Shown: positions 1 through 12,079, counted from the stretch's first letter. The stretch: 64,000 nt of DNA from Salminus brasiliensis (GCF_030463535.1 NC_132898.1:23039662-23103661); one strand, 5' to 3'. Numbers and translations: made by a program. The notes: generated by a model not told the origin, from the sequence alone.

Positions 1-455
1 AAACACCTATCTTGTGTTTTCACTAAGGTGGCCACTTTATCAGAAACACCTACTTCTCTGGAATCTTTACTAGAAACACCTACCTTGTGTTTTCAGTCAC
101 TGGCCACTTTATCAGAAACACCTACCTTGTGCTTCCAGTCACTGGCCACTTATCGGAAACACCTACCTTGTGCTTCCAGTCACTGGCCACTTTATCAGAA
201 ACACCTATCCTTGTGCTTCCACTCACTAGACGTTTTATAGAGATGCCTACTTTGTGGGTCCACTGTCTGGCCATTTTATTGGAAACACATACCTTATGCT
301 TACACTCTCTGGAATCTTTACTAGAAACACCTACCTTGTGCTTTCACTCACTGGCCATTTTATCGGAAACACCTACCTTGTGCTTCCCCTTTACAGGCCG
401 TTTTATCTGAACCACCTTGTGCTTCCACTTACAGGCCACTTTATTAGAAACCCCT
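1..455. repeat. 42-bp minisatellite, about 11 copies
   Basis: Head-to-tail copies of a roughly 42-base unit marked by GAAACACCTACCTTGTGCTT followed by CACTGGCC and TTTATC. Copies differ by a few substitutions and 1-base indels and decay towards position 455. The period is a multiple of three, which leaves frames of 70-107 codons open. These are repeat artefacts, not genes. The array probably continues to the left of the window. Confidence 0.9.
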
Positions 456-774
456 ACCATAACTTCTCAGTTCTCAGCACACCCTGATATGTTGGTGTTC
501 ATGGTGGAGTGTGTGGTGCTGGAACAGGATATAGCATCCACATGTGGACTCGTAAACATGCCTGTAGCTGTAGCTGAATGAAATGCTGTACACAAATGTT
601 GTTCATTTGCAAGAACGCAAAACCCCTGACTTGATTTCTTGGAAGTTGTGGGCCATTAAATGGTAGAGTGAGACACTTTATTGCCGGGTTGCTGTTTTTT
701 GTTTAAAATAGATACATTTTAATAGAAAATGTTTTAAAGGAGAACAGTTTTACTTTACTTTATTTTTTTTTTTT

Positions 775-960
775 TTACATCACTGTGTTCAATAAAACAC
801 CTCCAAAGTTCTCCTCATGGAGTCTAGTATTAGTTATAGTTCTCATCCAGCACCTGGTTTAGTAAATCAGGTGAGCTGCTGCTGCTGCTGGTGAAGCTGA
901 ACACGTCCCCGCTGTGCTAAGATCTCCCAAGATCTCAACTACTTTCTTCAAAATGAGAAA
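775..960. repeat. Dispersed repeat, copy A
   Basis: This stretch is nearly the same as 33135-33380. Shared blocks include CAAAGTTCTCCTCATGGAGT, TTCTCATCCAGCACCTGGTT and AACACGTCCCCGCTGTGCT, ending in CTCAACTACTTTCTTCAAA. Copy B has about 60 extra bases in the middle. No coding potential or clear terminal repeats are visible, so the class is unknown. Confidence 0.8.
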
Positions 961-1674
961 TTCTTGTTACCTGAATCTGTTCTAATGAGATCTGGAGTGT
1001 TTTACGGGAGAAACTCTCTTAAATGATTTGAAATAATGTGATCAAGTGCCTAAAACTTCAGTACAGTACTGCTTAATATCAAAAAGCACTGTAAATCAGT
1101 CTGCCATTCACCCCTCAGGATTTTGTATGTTAATTATTACTGCTGTCATTCACTGGAGGCATGATGGGGAGTGTGGCCTTGTATGGTCTAGAGGAAGTCA
1201 ATGTGGCCATCACAGTTACAGGCCAAATATACAAGCTTGTTTACGCTTGAAAAGACCAAATACAGTGACTAAATCATCCTTACACAGCAACATTTAACAC
1301 ACAAACCTCTTAATACATTGCCTAAGGAGCTTGTGTGTGTGTGTTAGCCCTGCTAAGCTTCTGCTAGTTTCCATTACCCTAGTTATAGAGGTTTGGTTGT
1401 GGTGAACAGAGGCTTTCTGGTTTCTGGTTAGCAATGCCCAGCTTACTTTAGTGAGTACAGAACAGGGTTCAGGGCCTGTTGGTCAACTTTAAACACACCG
1501 GACTAATAAAACCACAGCCAGCTCCCCATAAAAACACACACTCTCATCCACATGCATCTTGTGCTCCATCTGTGCATCAACAGATGGGCAGTAGTCTTAA
1601 AATCAATGCAGTCAATAAATAAAAAGCAGTAAATCAACCAGTTTCATTGATTAGTGACCCTTTGTTCAACACTT

Positions 1675-2160
1675 TGTTGTTCTATCATGTATTTTTCAAT
1701 ATTCACTGAAAGTGATTTAGTATCCAACATGAATTATTCAGTATTCATTATATGTGATTCAGTATCTACAATGAATTTTGCAGTATCCACTAAAACGTAA
1801 TTAGTATCCGCTGTGAATGTATTTTTCAGTATCTTTAATAAATGATCCACTGCCCTCTATGAATTAGTACCTGCTGTGGATTATTTAGTATACATTATGA
1901 ATCATGTAGAACCGCTGAGAAATATTTAGTATCTACTATAAATTATTTTGTAACCACTGTGAATTTGTTAGTTCTACTATTATTCTGCATCTACTATAAA
2001 TTATGAATTAATAAATATCTACTATGCATTATTCAGTATCTGCTATTATTTATTTAGTGTCTACTATGAATTGTTCAATATAAACTATTATTTATTCAGT
2101 ATGCACTATAAAATATTCAGATTCTATTATCAATTATTCAAGAACTATTTGTTAGGTATT
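1675..2160. repeat. Degenerate tandem repeat, roughly 21-bp unit
   Basis: Many diverged copies of an AT-rich unit close to TTCAGTATCTACTATGAATT, with units also reading TTTAGTATCC and CAGTATCCACT. Unit spacing is irregular and copies have drifted strongly, so the array is probably old. Confidence 0.75.
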
Positions 2161-2340
2161 AATAAAGTGCAAACAATGTGTTATTAATAAATAAATTAAT
2201 GAGTTTGTACTTTATCCTGTAATTGTACATTTAACCTAAGTTTCTAACTAGGTTTATTCACCTGGGACCATTTCAGAGATATGAGGTTTTATTACAATGG
2301 CAACATTATTTATTGATTACTTATGTTTTTCTTTAGCACT

Positions 2341-5300
2341 ATGGCATCTGCCGCCCCTCAGAAGAGGATGGTCTCCTCGGTCTTTATCACACTGGCCTCC
2401 CCCTACAGAGCCACGGTCACTCCAACCTCGCAGATCCTGACACCTACACCCCAGATCCAGCACACTGCCGTCCCCCTGAGCCCCACCGGCACACAGAGGA
2501 GACCTTCTGCCACTTCCAGCGCGTCCCAGGACAGCACCCACACCAGCTCTCCCACCCCTGCAAGCCCTCTCCGAGCCCAGGCCAGGCCCAGCCCTTTGTC
2601 TCCCACCCCGGAGACTCGGAACACACACCCTGTCGCTAACACTCGTCCCGACCCTCCCCTGACCAGAGTGGGGAACACACGTCAGCACAAACAGGAGAAT
2701 GGCCCAGACGGTAAATTGAAGGGTTAAAAGAAGAGAACAAAGTGTGTTGGTTGGTATAACCACTGTAAACAGTGATGATAAGTGATCGCTAAAATATGAC
2801 TAATGACAATGAAAATATTTTTTTATCATATTTATTTTTATTAATAAATTAATAAATTATTATTATTATTATTATTTACATTAAAATTTTTTATTATTAA
2901 TATTTTATTTAAAGCCCCTGGGCTTAAACACATTTTGATATATTGAATCTTTTGTGTAATACTAAACTTGGGTGTTAAGTAATGCGATCAGCAAAGTCTA
3001 AACAGAAAACATCGGTGCCCGTTGTCTAAGCTTTAGCTTTCAACTCTGTAACACTGTCAATTACGTAACACATTTTTTACAGGGCCGGCCCAAGCCTTTA
3101 TGGGGCCCTAAGCAGATTTTCATTTGGGGTCCCCCATACCACCACCTCAGCACCAGATGCTTCATCATTTCACAGGGGGAGAGATATTGTGCAATACGCT
3201 GAAGTGCCCGGGCCTTTATCGACCACTGAAGCCTTGCATATCTGCATTTGCCCAACAGTGGCTGCAGCCAACAGCAGAAACTGATTAACGTAGTATTGAA
3301 GTGCCAACTATGAAAAGTTATGAATATAAAAATTGCTTTTACCTGTTAATACCATTTCATTTTATTATCCACTGTTATTTTTAAATATTATATAATATTT
3401 TTTATCATGATATCTTCGTGCTCTTGGGTGCCCCCTGGTGGCGTTGGGGCCCTAAGCGGCTACATAATTCGAGTATGCCTCGGCCCGGCTCTGCATTTTT
3501 ACACAAAAAACAGTAACGTCTGATGTGACGTGTTTTTTTAAGTGTTTTTTAGCATAGCACAGAACCTTCAACCCTGTCACGTTTTTGAATGTGACGGGGT
3601 TGAGTGGTTGTTACAGGGTTGAATGATTGCCTCTTGTATGTCTTTGTTGGTGCAACCATGTTAGCCTTGTGATTGGTCAGGGGTATACTGACATAAACCT
3701 GACCCCCTTTTTAGGACCGCCCATGTATAGATAGCAGTTAAACATTAGGGGGTACAAGCTTCCATTGCTTGTTAGGCACTGTTTTTAGCTATGCCAACAG
3801 GCTTAAGTCTGTGTTTATAGACAACAGAGAGTCCTACCGTGTCAGAAAGCACATAAACACGTCTGTTAGAGATTACTGAACGCCTCCACAATCTTTGAGG
3901 AGAGCATGTAAGGATTTAGACATGCAGTTAGCACCATGCTATTAGGCTAATTCTAAAGGTTCTATCACAATTGTGATCTACCATTGTTAGCCACATTAAC
4001 CCTTAAACCTATGACTTAGGCTCATTAAATCTGTCTGAGGTTCAGAATCCTTCCTGACGATGTTCTAATCCTCTGCAGCTAATGCGGTGCAGCTGATACC
4101 AATTTTAGCCATTTTAGCTAGCCTGTAAATGTGGGGGTGTCCCAACTTTTTCCTCACAAGAAAAGTGCATTTCTATTCAGTACATTACAATGTAATCATA
4201 CATTCATGGGGTGTCCAAATGCCTTCACGTGACTGTAATAAATGGTCAGCCAGTTTGGCTTCTGCTATTGGTGCTAAACTGAATTAGGTGTGTGTTCGTG
4301 TTTTTTCAGGCATTTTCTCGCCTCCTCCTCCACCCACATCTCTAGACTCAGAGGTGTATAATGACCCAGCTGCCCCCCTACCCCCACTGCTCGCCAACCC
4401 CTCCCCCACCCGCCCTCCAGCTGACCCCAAATACGGACCAGTGGACTCTACAGGCGAGGTGAGACACAGGCAGGAGTTCCTATAACAAACAAGCGTACAC
4501 CATCAATAGGTGCATAAAGAGGGATTTACAGTCTTATGCAAAAGTTTGGACGCCCTTGGTGTAAAGATGTTCTTGTGTAAATAAAATAAGCTTGAATATC
4601 ACAATTTCTATTTATTTGCTGAATATACAGATATATCCAACATAGCACATGTAATGTGCCATTACTTTTACACAGGACACATTGATTTTTGGCACAGTAT
4701 GTGTTAAATCACTGTGTCTTTGTAAAGGATGGGAATTCCCTGCTGAAATTAAAACAAAAAAACAAACAAACAAACAGTCTGGCCAGCTCCATCTGATTAA
4801 GCTGGTTAAAAAGGTTTTTTACCAGCTCCAGTATTGAGTATGTTTGCATTTGAGGTTGTTGGGCAATCTGGTCTATTAGCATGTGCAGGTTAGTCAACCA
4901 GTGTGACCAGCATGCCCAAACTAGTCAATCAGAATAGCCAGCTTGATGATCACCTTAGTTGTTCAAGTAGTTCTTGACCAGTATAGTGTATGATTTTGAA
5001 AGCCTTATGAGTTTGATGGTCCATTAGCAGCTAGTCCATTAACCCCCACCCCCCACCCCCACCCCCAAAAAAGTATGCTGTACTGGTCAAGAGCTTATGT
5101 GTTTACCAGTATAGGGTATGTTTTTACCTGTATGACCAGCAATTCAACCATCTTAACCATCAAAGACCAGCTTTGACCTTCTGAAACCAGCTACTGTGGT
5201 GGATTTTTTTCAGCAGGGAATATTTACACGTAGACAATTACAATCATGCCATTATAATAACATTACAGTTACACTCAGTGTGGTTAAAGTAGCAGTGTTT

Positions 5301-7432
5301 GGTAAAGTAGTAAAGTAGCTCCATACTGCTGAGCTTGGAGCCTTTCAGAAGAAGCTCATGTCTCTCCTCCTGAGCAAGCAGGCCCTGAATGACCTCAGGA
5401 TTAATACAGGCATTGAGCCGGTCTCCTGCTGCAGCGCAGCAGAGCAGAGTTTTGTTGGGACAGAGGTAAAGCTTGCCCGTTGAGGCATGCTGGAGACTGC
5501 AGTGCCGCTTTTTCTTATCTGATCCATCCTGGACGTGCTTGTTTAACACCAGCTCAGCTAATCACGGGCTTAGCTTCATCTGTTAACCCTTACATGACCA
5601 GATACTAAAACATGTGCTAGGGTGATTCTCAGAATTTGGTGCCCTTTACGTTCCTATGACCTACGGTTAATATTATCAACTAGGGACATTTATGAAATGG
5701 AAATAGCTTATATTACTTAATAGGTTAGCATGGCATGACCCCATTGATTGTCATCACATTTGAGTTGACTCAAAATATTAAAAATTTGTCGCACTTTTTA
5801 GTGCATTAACATTATTATCAACCTCTTTTCCTTTTTCTAAAATTCTGTATATATTTTTTTATAAATACTGCAGCTCTTTTTGTTGTCCCTCAGTCGCTCC
5901 TTCAACCCTGTGACTCTGTCATTTACATACATTTTTACATAAACATATTTGGCATAGTACCAAGTAATCAGAAGTGTCTGAAGTGACAACACAATTTTTT
6001 TTTTTTACAAAACCTACAACCCTGTCACGTTCAATTCCGTCATGTTTTTTAATGTGACTGGGTTGAGTGGTAGTTATAGGGTTAAATGACTGAGTGAGGG
6101 CATTTAAACTTCTGGGAATGGCTGATTAATATGTCCCGATGTAAATACATGCTTTTGGCTCATATTGATGCAGTCTTTCAGATCTGTTGCTCTGAGACCA
6201 CCTTATAACCATTTTACACAAGTTTGGTCTCATGGTCTGTATAAACTGTGGTGTGAACAGTGCAGATTGAACAGTGTTTACACGCTAGACCACACTCTTC
6301 TCTTTTATTTTACAGCAATTATTGTGTTATGAATGGAATATTTCCATTTTGCCATGCCTCTCCTACTTCCTGTTAGCGAAATCTTATAGAGCCAATAAAA
6401 ACAATTCTAATTCAGACACACTTTGTTTTGTGCGATGATCAGTAAACTGGTTAAGTTTAAGTCAGTTTTAACGGTTTCTGAATCACATCTCTACTGTTTT
6501 TAGGTCTCTGTGGCTGGAAGGCCTGTGGAGACACTGCCCCCTACTGACTGGAGCCAGACTGAACCACCTGGAGGACTGGACAGCGAAGAAGAGATCAAAC
6601 CAGGTTACAGCACACAAACACACACACACACAAATCAGTGTGACCTCTGTGACCTGTAATATTGTACATTTATTTTGTCCCTACTTGAATGCGTACATCT
6701 ATACAACTATGGCCAGATGACAAAAAACAATTCTATTTTATGTATATTATGATATGAATCCTGGGTTATGTTGCCTGCCATCAGTAGCCGGAACCCAAGA
6801 GAGCACAATTGGCCTTGCTCTTTTCGGAAGTGTAGATTTCTTTCTCTCTCCGCAATACTCCAGTGTGTTGCTGTCTGGCACGGACGTCTGCTAATCAGTG
6901 CTAAAGTTTTTTAAATGATAGATCATTAAATTTATGTCCATATCTGAGAATGTCCTTTTTTATATTGAGCATGTCCCACGTATTGGGACAGCAACTTTTT
7001 TTTTGTAGTTTTGTCTGTGTATACCACCTCAGTGAGTTTGAAATTAAGCAATCGAGATGGGATTAAAGTGCAAGACTTCCAGCTTTAATTCAAGAGGTTT
7101 AATCAAAATAGTACATTAATCGTTTAGGAATTACAACACACTCCCTCCAGTTTCACAGCCTTGAAAGCAATTGGACAATTAACTGATGAGCAGTTGCATG
7201 GCCAGGTCAGGCTGGTTCTCAAGTTTCTGGTTAAAACATGGCCATAGAACCTGTTAGCAGTGAATTGTTTGATTACTTTTGAGCCTTGAATTAAAGCTGA
7301 AAGTCTACTCTTTATATCTTAATTGCTTCATTTGTGTTGCTATTCTAGTACTTATGGTCCAGACTGTATGCCTGTATATTGTCTGAGCAGTCTGAAGAAG
7401 AAAGTCGGTCAAACCAAAGTTTTTGTTAGTTA

Positions 7433-7465
<33 letters not shown>

Positions 7466-10274
7466 ATGTCTTTCGATCATAGGAGCTATTGGTTATTGAT
7501 TATTAACAAAACAACAGAAAATCCAGTCTGACTCACTTCATTGACTAATTGTCCAGCATGTGTGTGTGTCTGTGCGCATTCCAGATGTGTGCGGGTTCTG
7601 CCGTAAGCCTGTAGCTTTTACAGAGCCTGCCATCGAGGCCCTGAACAGGACGTACCACAGCAGCTGTTTTCAGTGCAGGCAGTGCCACGTGCCTCTCGCA
7701 GGGAAAATGTACTACAACAAAGCCGGGATTCCTCTGTGTGAGGACTGCTACCAGGTAGGAGCCTTCTGTTTTCAGGCGGTCGACATTTGAGGTGATCAAA
7801 TTTCACTTCTCTTTAAATGGATCAGTGAGGAAAACTGTTCTTTTTCCTCAGTTACATTTTAGCAATTATCTGCAGTGAAAACACTCTACTAATGCATGTC
7901 TCTATAAAAACATGTCAAGTCAGCTTACGCAAACGTCTATAAAGGGCTGTTATTACCACCATAAAAACACTCTGTGTCACCAAAACAACAGTTTTTCAAC
8001 AGGAGAGAATGCTTATGTTGAAACTGGCTAAGCAGGGCATACGAGCTGGATGTGAGAATGTGCGAGGTTTTCTTCCCGTTATGGTCATTAACCTAGTCCA
8101 TATCGTCATTCCTGCTTCTCTTTTCCCACAGGCCAGCCTGGAGCCCTGCTGGGCGTGCGGTGAGGTCATTAAGGATCACGTGATCCGTGCACTGGAGAGA
8201 GCCTATCACCCACCCTGCTTCGTCTGCACCACCTGCAGGCAGCCAATTGGAGAGCAGAGATTTGCCCAAGGGGAGGTGGGAGAGGTGTACTGTCTGCAGG
8301 ACTATTACAGGTACGGGACAGTTACCGCTTTTATACAGTGGCTCTACAAAGTAAACAAACATCTTCCCCTGAAAAAATTAGATCCAGCTAAAAGTAAAGT
8401 GACTATTGTTGGCACTCAGCAACAGGTATGGTGAAAAAACATCCTAATCAAATATACCCTCATTATCCAAATGGACACCCCTTCTAATTAATGCATTCAG
8501 ATCCTTTCAGTTGCACCCATTTTTGACACTGTTGTGCAAATGCACACACACACAGTTTGTACTGTGTACTGCCAATAGAATAGGACTCTCTTTAATAGAT
8601 TAACATGAACATAATAGCACCTTGCCTAATGCCTGGCATGGGCTAGAGGGTATAAGCCCCCCCCCAGCATTGAGCTGTGAAGCAGTTTGACTGTGTTCTC
8701 TGAAATGATGGATGGTGCTCCATCTAATACTTGTTGAGCTGGGGAGTTGGCGATGAGGAGGGATGGTGATCATCCAACATTCTGACCTAATTTACGCTCT
8801 AGCTGAATGCAGTCATCTAGTACAAAAAACCTTCCCTGGACAGTAGAGACTCAACAAATGCTGTATAGACTCTTTTTAAAAACCCTTAAGGAGGAAACAG
8901 TGAATGAGAAGTGAGTGTCCCAAAACTTTTGTCCATATAGTAAACTTGGACTTGTGGGGGGCAATGTAGTATTCAATGTAGCATTCAAACTGTATATCCA
9001 CCAATCACACTCTGTTCCACTGTGTATTCAGTTATCTCTAATAGACTTCATTACATGGTTTCTGACACTGTCTTTGTCTGAGTCACTGTTATCTAAAAAC
9101 ATGGACTGCAATACATTAGCATAGCTAACACATTACATGTTAGCTACACTGGCTTTGTAACTCCAGTGTAAAACTAAAGAAGCAGACAATGAACATGGCC
9201 TGGCTGATCCACTACATTTGGGATAAGAGTAGAAGCTGAAAAGACGACAGTTCATTGCTATAGTGTAAATTTAGTGTGACTAATGTTGACTAATGTGTTG
9301 ATTTGTTGATTTCTCGCTGAGTTTAGGAAGTACGCTCCTCAGTGCAGCATCTGTGGGGAACTGATAATCCCTCGCGAGGATGGAACTGACAGCTACACAG
9401 TGGAGTGCCTTGGACGCTCTTTCCATGAAGACTGCTACCGCTGTGAGGTCAGTGCCTATGTACTATATGCTATATTCAAACACTATACAGTATATTGTGA
9501 AACTAGAGTCTATATCCACACATTATACGCTATAATATTACAGTGCGTTATCATATACACCACATTGTAATGCTATACAGTATATTCTAACACTATACAC
9601 TGTATTCTAACAGTATACAATATGTTCTAACAGTACACACCATGTGCTAATGCTATACACTGCTCTATATTTTAATGCTATAAACTGTTCTAACAGTATA
9701 CACTATAGTACAGTGTAATATATAGTACAGTATAGTAAAGTGTTCTTACATTATACACTATATTGTAACACTATACAGTACATTCTAACACTATACAGTA
9801 TATTCTAACAGTATAGACTCTATTCTAACACTGTACACTATATTCTACTATAGTATAGTGTATAGTATATAGTGTAGTATATAGCACAGTATAGTATAGA
9901 GTTCCATACATTATGCACTATATTCTAACACTATACCGTATATTCCTACATTATACACTCTAACACTATACACTACATTCTAATGATATACACTCAATTC
10001 TATACACTATATTTAAAACTGAACACTATATTAATCACTGCACGCAGTATATTCTAAACTCTACCTTATATTCTTTAATAGCATATACTATATCCCTACA
10101 CACTATGGTATACTAGTGCATGTTAAAATTGGTATTTCATCTCTATATATTTTTTTCCAGGTTTGTGGGATGCTTCTCTCCCCAGAGCCAAATGAACATG
10201 GCTGCCACCCGCTGGATGGGCAAATACTGTGCAAACCCTGCCACCTTTCTCTGATCCAGGCGACCCAACACTAA
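2341..10274 (+). CDS. fblim1: Filamin-binding LIM protein 1 (migfilin)
   Basis: Seven coding exons join in phase: 2341-2710, 4310-4458, 6504-6603, 7585-7754, 8132-8310, 9327-9447, 10161-10274 (about 400 aa; human FBLIM1 is 373). The N-terminus MASAAPQKRMVSSVFITLA matches the filamin-binding peptide of migfilin. Residues about 30-205 are proline/serine-rich with a PPPPP run at the start of exon 2. Three LIM zinc-binding domains follow: LIM1 from C209 (CGFC...YHSSCFQC...CEDC), LIM2 from about 272 (CWAC...YHPPCFVC), LIM3 from about 330 (CSIC...FHEDCYRC...CKPC). In the family the protein links filamin and kindlin-2 at cell-matrix adhesions and can shuttle to the nucleus. The start is chosen because it sits four bases after a splice acceptor and matches the family N-terminus. 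A noncoding upstream exon is expected but not seen. spen follows on the same strand, as beside human FBLIM1. Confidence 0.93.
2820..2890. repeat. AT-rich ATT microsatellite
   Basis: A run of ATT and AATA units in fblim1 coding intron 1. It is simple-sequence DNA with no other signal. Confidence 0.7.
3040..3625. repeat. Dispersed repeat interrupted by a TIR element (copy A)
   Basis: The outer parts (about 3040-3079 and 3494-3625) align with 5890-6090. Both have AACTCTGT or AACCCTGT, GTCAATTAC or GTCATTTAC, a CAACCCTGTCACGTT block and GGGTTGAGTGGT near the right end. The middle is replaced by the TIR element at 3080-3493, so this copy was hit by a later insertion. It lies in an fblim1 intron. 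Confidence 0.6.
3080..3493. mobile_element. Non-autonomous DNA transposon, hAT-like, 414 bp
   Basis: The left end CAGGGCCGGCCCAAGCC and the right end GGCCCGGCTCTG are imperfect terminal inverted repeats (CAG[GA]GCCGG). GGGGCCCTAAGC occurs just inside both ends in the same orientation. T-rich flanks (ATTTTTTA on the left, CATTTTTA on the right) could be a decayed 8-bp target duplication, as hAT elements make. No transposase is encoded. Confidence 0.6.
3815..3965. repeat. Dispersed repeat family, copy 1 of 3
   Basis: Shares ATTACTGAACGCCTCC, GAGGAGAGCATGT and GCAGTTAGCACCATGCTA with 34740-34855 and 42070-42215. The class is unknown. All three copies lie in introns or between genes. Confidence 0.6.
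4733..5222. mobile_element. TIR element with internal CCAG-rich short repeats (copy 1)
   Basis: The left end reads TTCCCTGCTGAAA and the right end TTTTTTTCAGCAGGGAA, which are reverse complements. Inside are many short imperfect units such as ACCAGCTTGACC, CAACCAGTGTGACCAGCATG and TTGACCAGTATAG. A C-rich run lies at about 5046-5068. Related copies occur at 37740-38262 and 49995-50405. No transposase is encoded. Confidence 0.65.
5244..5549 (-). other. Unexplained antisense open frame in an fblim1 intron
   Basis: The minus strand is open for 101 codons and this stretch is more GC-rich than the surrounding intron. I recognise no family in the translation. It has no neighbouring splice partners that I can identify. 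It may be a degraded copy of something mobile or chance. It is listed because it is the only non-repeat open stretch in this intron. Confidence 0.15.
5890..6090. repeat. Dispersed repeat, uninterrupted copy B
   Basis: An uninterrupted relative of 3040-3625, with AACCCTGTGACTCTGTCATT at the left and CAACCCTGTCACGTTCAATT plus ACTGGGTTGAGTGGTAGTT at the right. It shows what the other copy looked like before the insertion at 3080. Confidence 0.6.
6985..7370. mobile_element. Tc1-like non-autonomous element
   Basis: Inverted sequence of about 50 bases flanks the unit: GAAATTAAGCAAT...CCAGCTTTAATTCAA on the left against TTGAATTAAAGCTGAAAGTC...TTAATTGCTTCATTT on the right. The blocks CGTTTAGGAATTACAA and AGCAATTGGACAATTAACTG are typical of fish Tc1 elements. 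No transposase frame is present, so this is a deleted derivative. The fblim1 LIM1 exon follows about 215 bases later. Confidence 0.7.
7437..7465. repeat. (ATT)n microsatellite
   Basis: Nine or so perfect ATT units in the fblim1 intron before the LIM1 exon. Confidence 0.85.
8640..8945. repeat. Likely decayed MITE in an fblim1 intron
   Basis: The right end CAAAACTTTTGTCCATATAG resembles the right end of the TIR element at 32544-32702 (GCTTTTGTCCATATAGTG), and both contain CTGGACAGTAGAGAC. The left end is not clear. Confidence 0.45.
9450..10135. repeat. Minisatellite in an fblim1 intron, roughly 21-bp unit
   Basis: About 680 bases of imperfect copies of a unit close to CACTATACACTATATTCTAA, with sections rich in TATAGTATAGTG. 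It fills most of the last fblim1 intron (9448-10160) and stops about 25 bases before the acceptor of the last exon. Confidence 0.85.
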
Positions 10275-10860
10275 AACCTGCTGCACTCTAGGCTTTGCAC
10301 TACGGCACTCAGAATCCATGAATGACCGACTGGCCGGGAGGTGGAGGACAATTTAAGGATTTTAGGGTTGCCCAGCTGTGATTTTGTCCATTGGGAAGAA
10401 AGGAAGGATCTGCTCATACAGTAATAAAAATGCTAGTACCAGCAAACTGTCATATCCCACCTTCAGTAGGGACTTCTGCACCTTCCGATGGACCAAAATA
10501 CTGCTCGGCTGTTTTAACCAAAATTGATTGTTTAAGCAAATGCTGCAAAACTGGGAGTGTATTGCTGGGATAGCAAAGCTTATTTTATTATTTCTCATTC
10601 CACAGTTAAAAAATCCTTGATTTTACCTTATTTTTATATTCACACTTTTGGTAAAAGCTTTTAATTTTATTCCACTACATTTATCAATGATGTACCGAAA
10701 CATGTATAAAACATATCTGATGTAGTCTTATATTTTACACTGTTCTTTAATAACATGCACCAAAATTCAATACACCAAATATGTTTATTCATCATTAAAC
10801 CAAATATGTTTATGTTTTTTGAGTTTAAACTGTAATAAAATTACATTTAAAAAAATCCAG
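10275..10860 (+). other. fblim1: fblim1 3' untranslated region
   Basis: AT-rich sequence after the fblim1 stop. AATAAA polyadenylation signals lie at 10423-10428 and 10834-10839; the second is the more likely distal site. The extent is inferred from these signals only. Confidence 0.55.
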
Positions 10861-10954
10861 TGTATTAGATGATAATTACGCAACCATTTTTAAAAATCAG
10901 TCATCTGTTTTATCTGTTTATATTAAAAAATTATTAACAATTCTGTGCTACTAA

Positions 10955-11490
10955 ATATTCCATAGTCAATTGTCAGTGGTATTATAAAGCGGAAGCGATT
11001 GGGAACAACAGCAACTCAGCCAGGAAGTGGTAAGCAGATTCTGATGTGCAATGTCCACAAAGGTCGCCGACTTTCTGCAGAGTCAATCGCTACAGACCTC
11101 CAAACTTTATGTGGCCTTCAGATTAGCTCAAGAACAGTGCGAAGAGAGCTTCATGAAATGGGTTTCCATGGCCTAGCAGCTCCATCCAAGTCTTACATTA
11201 CCAAGCGCAATGCAAAGTGTCGGATGCAGTGGTGTAAAGCACGCCGCCACTGGACTCTAGAGCTGTGGAGATGTGTTCTCTGGATTGATGAATCACGCTT
11301 CTCCATCTGGCAATCCGATGGAAGAGTCTGGGTTGGGCGGTTGCCAGGAGAATAGTACTTGCCCGACTGCATTGTTCCAAGTGTAAAGTTTGGTGGAGGG
11401 GGGATTATGGTGTTGATGTGAACTCTCAATATGAGGTCCAAAGAGATGTCAATGCACGTAAAGGGACCATTATTAAACAAACCTATCACA
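10955..11490 (+). mobile_element. Tc1-like transposase relict, broken
   Basis: The frame at 10999-11355 encodes a typical Tc1 transposase stretch. It has the second DNA-binding helix region (TVRRELHEMGFHG, then ITKRNAKCRMQWCKARRHWT) and the start of the DDE core (CVLWIDESRFSIWQSDGRVWV) with the first catalytic Asp in DES. A stop ends the frame right after RLPGE. The following bases still encode recognisable family sequence (YLPDC...VKFGGGG) before it degrades. The N-terminal helix and the rest of the core are missing, so it cannot be active. It lies between fblim1 and spen. Confidence 0.85.
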
Positions 11491-11699
11491 GAGAGCAGCA
11501 ACGTTAGGAGTGACCAGATCAATCAATACGTGATTAAATCTTAATTTTTTTTAAAAAGGACAAGCTCAGAAGACAATAAAATAGATGATTGTATAATTCT
11601 TTTCTTGGTGAAGTCAAGTCAAGGACATTCTCGAGCAGATAGGTGTATCAAAGTTTTCAAACAAGAGACACCTTATTTAATTCTTAATACTTAATCAAT

Positions 11700-11868
11700 T
11701 AATAATTATATTTGTGTGTCCAATTATGTTTGAGCCTGTGAAAATTGAGGTGTATTTTTGTTTAATTTGTGAAATTAGTTTTTTGTTAAACTCCTTAAAT
11801 AAATCAGAAAGTCTACTCTTCAACCATTTGCTTCATTTAAAATTCATTGAGATGATGTAATGAGGCAA
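11700..11868 (+). mobile_element. Tc1 3'-end relict
   Basis: AGAAAGTCTACTCTTCAACC, then TTTGCTTCATTTAAAATTCA, resemble the 3' terminal region of fish Tc1 elements and part of the element at 6985-7370. It probably belongs to the same old insertion as 10955-11490. Confidence 0.5.
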
Positions 11869-12002
11869 AATTATTATTATTATTATTATTTTTAATGCTA
11901 ATGATAATACTGCTACTACTACTACTAGTAATAATAATAATAATAATAATAATAATACAGAGGTATTTCATAATACTGCCACTACCATTGACATAATTGG
12001 TG

Positions 12003-12079
<77 letters not shown>

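Larger units (their letters stand above)
456..2336. other. fblim1 5' flank or 5' intron, no coding exon seen
   Basis: No coding exon is recognisable before the acceptor TTTCTTTAG that ends at 2336. The stretch holds one copy of a dispersed repeat (775-960) and a degenerate tandem tract (1675-2160). A noncoding first exon of fblim1 could lie here or further left, but I cannot place it. Confidence 0.6.

Noticed and set aside
1-455. Regular repeats with a period of 42, considered as a CRISPR-like array or a coding tandem repeat
   Set aside because: The units are contiguous with no unique spacers, and the host is a vertebrate. Open frames exist in more than one register with no start context, so it is a minisatellite.
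2317-2763. 148-codon minus-strand frame over fblim1 coding exon 1
   Set aside because: It is a shadow of a Pro/Ser/Thr-rich exon. The plus frame starts with the conserved filamin-binding peptide and splices in phase to the LIM exons.
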